Source: Christiangramia fulva (GTDB lineage: Bacteria; Bacteroidota; Bacteroidia; Flavobacteriales; Flavobacteriaceae). Taken from it: 64,000 nt of DNA. The notes beneath the pieces were generated by a model that saw only the letters and a program-made list of their open reading frames with translations, was not told where the DNA came from and searched no databases. The position numbers were made by a program, and so were the translations under genes. Where the stretch lies: assembly GCF_003024155.1 (NCBI RefSeq), contig NZ_CP028136.1:3348001-3412000 (forward strand), in the 5' to 3' direction. Positions 59,654 through 64,000 of this stretch are shown one piece after another. Each line of letters opens with the position of its first letter. Position 1 is the stretch's first letter.

Positions 59654-60318
59654 TTAATATTTCTCATATAACTCTCTAGTAACCTTTGAATTTTTAATTA
59701 AAAATTCCCATACAGCTAAAGCCATCCCCGTAATAGCTTCTGCCTTTTGGGAAAATTATTCTCATCCCCAATACTCAAAAACCGCAATTCTAACAGCACA
59801 GAAGGACAATAATCTACCGTTTCCCGTTTTACCTGAAAATTTGCAAACTTCACTCCCCTACTTTCAAAACCCAATTTCTTATTTAGGTCATCTTGCAACT
59901 GAAAAGCAAGCCAAGTGGACTCATTTGAATAATTAGATGTAGCATTCGCCACATAAACTTCCATCCCTCTAGCATTTGGATTGTTCGAATGATTGCAATG
60001 CAGTGAAATAAACATATCCACATTTAGACCCTTGGCCAGCTTAGTTCTATCCGATAAGGAAATCAAGGTATCACTATACCGGGTCAAATAAATATCGATT
60101 GGCGATTCGGATATTTCATTAAATCTCAGAATTTCCAGGGCAATTTTCAACACCCCATCCTTTTCCTGAATACCATTAATTCCAATGGCAACTGAATCTT
60201 TCCCGTCGTGTCCCGGATCAATGATAATTATATTTTGATTCTGAGATCCCTGCCCGAAAATGATACACATTTTCAGGAGCAAAATCACAAAACTGACGTT
60301 TTTGAGTGGTCTTTTCAT
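59654..60318 (-). pseudogene. N-acetylmuramoyl-L-alanine amidase, frameshifted near its 3' end
   Basis: The first frame (59716-60318, 200 residues) has a signal peptide (FVILLLKMCIIFGQGS), the zinc motifs IIIDPGHDGKDSV (His), E in GINGIQEKDG and SLHCNHS (His), and GMEVYVA, the Amidase_3 fold. It ends NNFPKRQKLLRGWL, but in the next frame the typical family end AEAITGMALAVWEFLIK continues to YEKY and a stop at 59654-59656. One missing A in the run CCCAAAAGG (about 59758) explains the break. Amidases in transfer regions open the wall for conjugation. Confidence 0.75.
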
Positions 60319-60508
60319 TTTCAGTTTTCAGGTTATCAACAACTTACCTATTGATATTCATAGAATTTAATGTCAAATAATAGCAACGAAATTGAAATAA
60401 AACCAAATAATATTTTATTCACAAATAACTGATTTTCAATTATTTAAAACTATTAATGTGTAATTTTTCTTTAACGAAAACAACATCAAAAATCTAAACT
60501 TTTCCGTT

Positions 60509-60796
60509 ATGAAAAAATCAATCTTTTTGGCAACGTTTGCTTCCCTACTTTCAACATCACTTTTTGCACAGATTGGTGGAATTGAAGATTCCGTTAATGA
60601 TGTTTCTGATACTATTAGGAGCATCTTCCCTATTATCCTGGGGGTCATCTTCCTTATTGGATTTCTTTTTAATGCCGGTCATTTCTTTGGAGAAAATTCC
60701 GATCTCAAAAAAGGAATCACCAGGGTACTGGTCTTTGTTCTCATTGCCGGCGCTGTCGTAGGTATTTTTTCCTATCTGATAACCATTGTGGTATAA
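60509..60796 (+). CDS. traE: TraE-like conjugation protein (VirB2-type)
   Basis: 95 residues. Signal peptide MKKSIFLATFASLLSTSLFAQ, short spacer (IGGIEDSVNDVSDTIRSIF) and two membrane helices (PIILGVIFLIGFLFNAGHFF, VLVFVLIAGAVVGIFSYLITIV). Size, order and topology fit DUF4134/TraE of CTnDOT-type elements, a VirB2-like pilin candidate. It is the first gene of the plus-strand tra operon. Confidence 0.72.
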   Translation: MKKSIFLATFASLLSTSLFAQIGGIEDSVNDVSDTIRSIFPIILGVIFLIGFLFNAGHFFGENSDLKKGITRVLVFVLIAGAVVGIFSYLITIVV

Positions 60797-60825
60797 GATC
60801 CTGAAGTAATAAGGAACTAAGCGTT

Positions 60826-61110
60826 ATGAAAAAATTTGAGGTTTATAGGAATATGAGAAAGAAGGCAATCATTTTTGGATTGCCTTTATCCCTGTTCGCA
60901 CTGATGATGGTATCCATAATAGCTTCTCTTCTGGTCGTCATCTTTTCTTTCAGTTTTGGGAATATTAGTGGGGTATTCCTTTTCAATTCGGTTTTATACA
61001 TCGCCTTGATCAGGTCAGTGAATAATCCTCAAATATTTCATGTGGCCAAATTATTCCCAAAAATCATAAGTAATAAAAAAAATTCCGGCTTCGACTATGA
61101 AAAAGATTAA
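60826..61110 (+). CDS. traF: TraF-like conjugation protein (VirB3-type)
   Basis: 94 residues with two membrane helices (IIFGLPLSLFALMMVSIIASLLVVIF, GVFLFNSVLYIALIRS), basic N terminus (MKKFEVYRNMRKKA) and a KIISNKKNSGFDYEKD tail. Fits the DUF4133/TraF (VirB3-like) protein that sits between TraE and the VirB4 ATPase in these elements. Overlaps the TraG gene by 14 bases. Confidence 0.75.
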   Translation: MKKFEVYRNMRKKAIIFGLPLSLFALMMVSIIASLLVVIFSFSFGNISGVFLFNSVLYIALIRSVNNPQIFHVAKLFPKIISNKKNSGFDYEKD

Positions 61111-63511
61111 CCTATCAGCCCATAATCCTATTGTAGATATTCGAGACAATATCATTTTTGCCAATAATGGTAATGTGGTTTTGTGTTATGAAGTGACCTT
61201 ACCAGAGATATACTCCCTATCTGAAAAAGATTTTGAAGATATACATGGAGCATGGTTTCAGGCACTTAAATCACTACCGGTAGGAACTGTGGTCTATAAG
61301 CAAGATATTTATTTAAAGACAGCCTATTCGTGTGAGAAATTACCAGGCGAATCCTTTTTAGAAAAAGCCACCCATGATCATTTCAAAGGAAGAGGATATA
61401 TGCAGCATCGCAGTTTTCTCTTTTTTATCCTGCCCAAAAATAAAGCCCTTAATAACTCCAAATATGTCAATCCATTTAGAAATATCTCAAAGGGCATTGT
61501 CAGGGAATTAGATGAAAGTGTACACAGCTTTACAGCTGCAATTAGCGATTCGGTTTCATTTATCAATAACAGTCGTAAAATAGATCTCATCCCACTAGGA
61601 AGGAAAGGTATAGAGCGCCTGACTAACAGCTATTTCAATGGTTTCAATAAAGGCTTTGACACCGATATCTTACTGGATAAGAAAAATGTCAATATTGGCG
61701 AAAACTATTTTGACACCATGGCCATCAACAGCGAACTCTGCTTTGGCGAAAGCGTACAAAGTAGTAAGACCAATGAAAAATTCACTTCGGATGATTTTGT
61801 GTTCCATCAGGGATTTATTGATGGTTTAGGGCTCACCCTGAATGAAAATCATATGATAAACCAGATCATATACCTGGACGACAAACATAAATGGCGCAGG
61901 CTGCTGGATAAAAAAGTGGAGGAATTAAAAAAGAGTTCCAATTTCGGATCTCAAAACAAAATAGTCCTGGGGAAAATACAGGATACTCTGGATCGGATCA
62001 ATGGGGATGAAAATTCCAGAATCATACGCGGTCATCTAAACATCATCTATTGGGATCGGGACGCTAAAAATTTGGATAGAATTACTTCCAAAATAAAGAC
62101 CGAATTCAAAGAGCTGGACATTATACCCTACTATCCCGGAGGTGAAGAACGTAAAAATTATATACTAAACAGTTATTGCTGTTTTTCGCCCAATTTCTCC
62201 AATGAAGATCTCTATGTAACTGATTTAAAACATGCCCTGTGCCTGTTTATTAATAATACAAATTATAAGACTGATCCTACAGGTATCATCTTTAATGACC
62301 GGGAACATAATATCCCTGTACTTAAAGATGTCTGGGACGAGAAAAAGAAACGGATCAAAGCTCGGAATTTTGCCATTTTTGCTCCCACTGGTGAAGGCAA
62401 ATCCTTTTTGGCTAACAACATCCTGAGACAATATTTTGAAAGTGGGATACGCCTGGTCATTATTGACCTGGGAGGATCCTACACTAAATTTGCTAAACTA
62501 TATCCGGGACAATATACTGTCCTTCGCTATGAGAGTGGAAAGAGTCTAGGTATCAATCCTTTCTACATCAATAATAAAAATGATCTAAGCCCGGAACGTC
62601 TGGAAGATTTGTCGGTATTCCTATTCGAATTATTTGCTTCTGATCTGAAAGTAACCAAAGCGCAGTCGGTTTCCATCAAAAAGATATTACGCCACTATTA
62701 TATAAACACACCTGGGAATCATTCTTTGGATAGCTTTTATCACTTCATCGAAAGCAACCAAAAAGAGCTGTTGAGCAAACTCAAAATCCATCCCGACTAC
62801 TTCAACATTACGAACTTCTTACATATCATGTCGGAGTATGTTGGCGATGGTCTATATAGTTTCCTATTTGAAGTGAGCGAAGATCAGACCTATAAAATCG
62901 AAGATAAACGTCTGATCGTTTTTGAACTGGATGAAGTAAAGGATAACAAGGAAATCCTTTCGGTAATGTTGAAGCTGATCAAGTCGGCTATACAAAGAAC
63001 CATATGGAAGAATCGTTCGGAAAAAGGAATCATACTTTTTGATGAGTTTGCCAAACAGCTAAAATTTGAAAACGTACTGGAGAGCGTAGAATTTTATTAT
63101 CAGGCTATTCGTAAACAGAACGGTGCTATCGGAATCATTTTACAATCGATCAACCAGCTTCCCAATAATTCCACTTCAGCGAGTATTCTGGAGAACACAC
63201 AGGTGATTTACAGCCTCCATAACGAAAAAGGATATGAAGAGCTGGTAAGACGTTTAAACCTCTCCAAACATGATCTTAACCAGTTAAAATCTATTAAGAA
63301 CAACCTTACCGGATCCAGAAAATACACAGAGATCTTTATAAAGATTGGAAAACAAAGCAATGTGTTCCGTCTCGAAGTACCCATGGAAGTTTATGCGGCA
63401 TATCTGACTGATGGGTCAGAAAATGATAAAATAATGGCGCTTTATGACCAACATAACTCCATGGAAAAAGCAATTACAGAATTTATTAATCCTAAAAACA
63501 GGAAATCATGA
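61097..63511 (+). CDS. traG: TraG-like VirB4 conjugation ATPase
   Basis: 804 residues. N-terminal part (INLSAHNPIVDIRDNIIFANNGNVVLCYEV) typical of TraG of Bacteroides elements; the ATPase domain has Walker A FAPTGEGKSFLANNILR at about residue 430, Walker B ENRIILFDEF-like (GIILFDEFAKQL) at about 650, and ILQSINQLP after it. It powers pilus assembly and substrate transfer. 4-base ATGA overlap with the next gene. Confidence 0.92.
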   Translation: MKKINLSAHNPIVDIRDNIIFANNGNVVLCYEVTLPEIYSLSEKDFEDIHGAWFQALKSLPVGTVVYKQDIYLKTAYSCEKLPGESFLEKATHDHFKGRGYMQHRSFLFFILPKNKALNNSKYVNPFRNISKGIVRELDESVHSFTAAISDSVSFINNSRKIDLIPLGRKGIERLTNSYFNGFNKGFDTDILLDKKNVNIGENYFDTMAINSELCFGESVQSSKTNEKFTSDDFVFHQGFIDGLGLTLNENHMINQIIYLDDKHKWRRLLDKKVEELKKSSNFGSQNKIVLGKIQDTLDRINGDENSRIIRGHLNIIYWDRDAKNLDRITSKIKTEFKELDIIPYYPGGEERKNYILNSYCCFSPNFSNEDLYVTDLKHALCLFINNTNYKTDPTGIIFNDREHNIPVLKDVWDEKKKRIKARNFAIFAPTGEGKSFLANNILRQYFESGIRLVIIDLGGSYTKFAKLYPGQYTVLRYESGKSLGINPFYINNKNDLSPERLEDLSVFLFELFASDLKVTKAQSVSIKKILRHYYINTPGNHSLDSFYHFIESNQKELLSKLKIHPDYFNITNFLHIMSEYVGDGLYSFLFEVSEDQTYKIEDKRLIVFELDEVKDNKEILSVMLKLIKSAIQRTIWKNRSEKGIILFDEFAKQLKFENVLESVEFYYQAIRKQNGAIGIILQSINQLPNNSTSASILENTQVIYSLHNEKGYEELVRRLNLSKHDLNQLKSIKNNLTGSRKYTEIFIKIGKQSNVFRLEVPMEVYAAYLTDGSENDKIMALYDQHNSMEKAITEFINPKNRKS

Positions 63512-64000
63512 AAAAGCAAACTCAAACTTTGATTTTAGTAATGGCTATAGCCTTATTATTGCCTGCACGCGCTGCGTGCCAGGGAATGCCCGTTTATGAT
63601 AATACCAATTTTATCAGTCTGGTAAAATCCCTTGTAGAATCAGCAAAACAGACAGCAAACCTGGTAAAGACGGTTAATTTTCTAAAAGCTCAAAAAGAGA
63701 ATATAGAAAAGGTCAATAGTGTCATTCAGGATCTACAGGCTGTTCGGGAGATCGGACGAAATAATCAGCGATTGATCAGCGTCATGCAGAATGACCTTCG
63801 AGACATTCTGGATTCTCCGTATATCGAACCCGATGAAGTAACCAGGGTCACAGAATCCTTTGATGCCGTGGTAGAAAATTCCCTGGCAACCATGGATTTT
63901 ATCGATGAGATCTTATCCAGTGACCATTTAAAAATGAGTGATGCCGAGCGAGCCGAGGTATTAAAACAAAAAGAACTGGAAAGCCAGGAAATGGTGAATG
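63508..64000 (+). CDS. traI: TraI-like conjugation protein (VirB5/DUF4141), 3' end outside window
   Basis: Open to the end of the window, at least 164 residues. Starts MKKQTQTLILVMAIALLLPARAACQ, a signal peptide, then helical, polar sequence (ESAKQTANLVKTVNFLKAQKENIEKVNSVIQDLQAVREIG). Position directly after TraG and its coiled-coil pattern fit TraI/DUF4141 of CTnDOT-like elements. ATGA overlap with traG. The transfer region evidently continues to the right. Confidence 0.75.
   Translation, partial: MKKQTQTLILVMAIALLLPARAACQGMPVYDNTNFISLVKSLVESAKQTANLVKTVNFLKAQKENIEKVNSVIQDLQAVREIGRNNQRLISVMQNDLRDILDSPYIEPDEVTRVTESFDAVVENSLATMDFIDEILSSDHLKMSDAERAEVLKQKELESQEMVN

Overview
The window looks like a chromosome segment from a marine-type Flavobacteriaceae (Bacteroidota), perhaps near Gramella, Salegentibacter or Zunongwangia; that placement is inferred from gene families, not from a search. 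Supporting signs are a GldJ-type lipoprotein, SusC/SusD and RteC-type genes, DUF4290, DUF493 and START-like families, low G+C, and promoters of the Bacteroidota type (TTTG, about 19 bases, TAnnTTTG), the clearest one driving the tRNA gene.

Region 1 (1-16173) is ordinary core genome: the end of a histidine kinase; an operon of a BatA-type protein, a dihydroorotase homologue without its metal-binding histidines, a small membrane protein and an esterase; a PhnP-like hydrolase; a conserved unknown; MurA (Asp in place of the catalytic Cys), DUF4290 and DUF493 proteins; then a NadR-like ATPase, RecQ, Fmt, HU, YqgE, a class IV aminotransferase, a START-like protein and a tRNA with anticodon CAT.

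Region 2 (about 16174-28511) is a 12.3-kb mobilizable island inserted at the 3' end of that tRNA gene. A 43-bp piece of the tRNA is repeated at its right edge, next to a tyrosine recombinase. It carries MobC and a relaxase with an oriT-like structured stretch, a broken second copy of the integrase, secreted and lipoprotein cargo, a methyltransferase, a YciF/exporter/TerC stress-type cluster and a GldJ paralogue.

Region 3 (28512-64000 and beyond) looks like further mobile DNA stacked on the same site: the layout just right of the repeat (terminator hairpin, then a paired 9-bp repeat) copies the left end of the first island. It holds (a) a five-gene type I restriction-modification operon with a YobI-type NTPase and an AlbA/Schlafen-type regulator between hsdS and hsdR, with an XRE regulator and palindromic operator; (b) a SusC-SusD-M16 peptidase locus behind a highly structured leader, with a small secreted Cys-containing protein, an AraC regulator and a fused PLP acyl-condensing/GNAT enzyme; (c) the core of a CTnDOT-like conjugative element (RteC, excisionase-like HTH, replication-type proteins, frameshifted amidase, TraE/F/G/I-like) carrying an IetAS-type AAA ATPase plus subtilase pair.

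The window is cut at both ends inside genes. No rRNA, CRISPR array or complete insertion sequence was seen.
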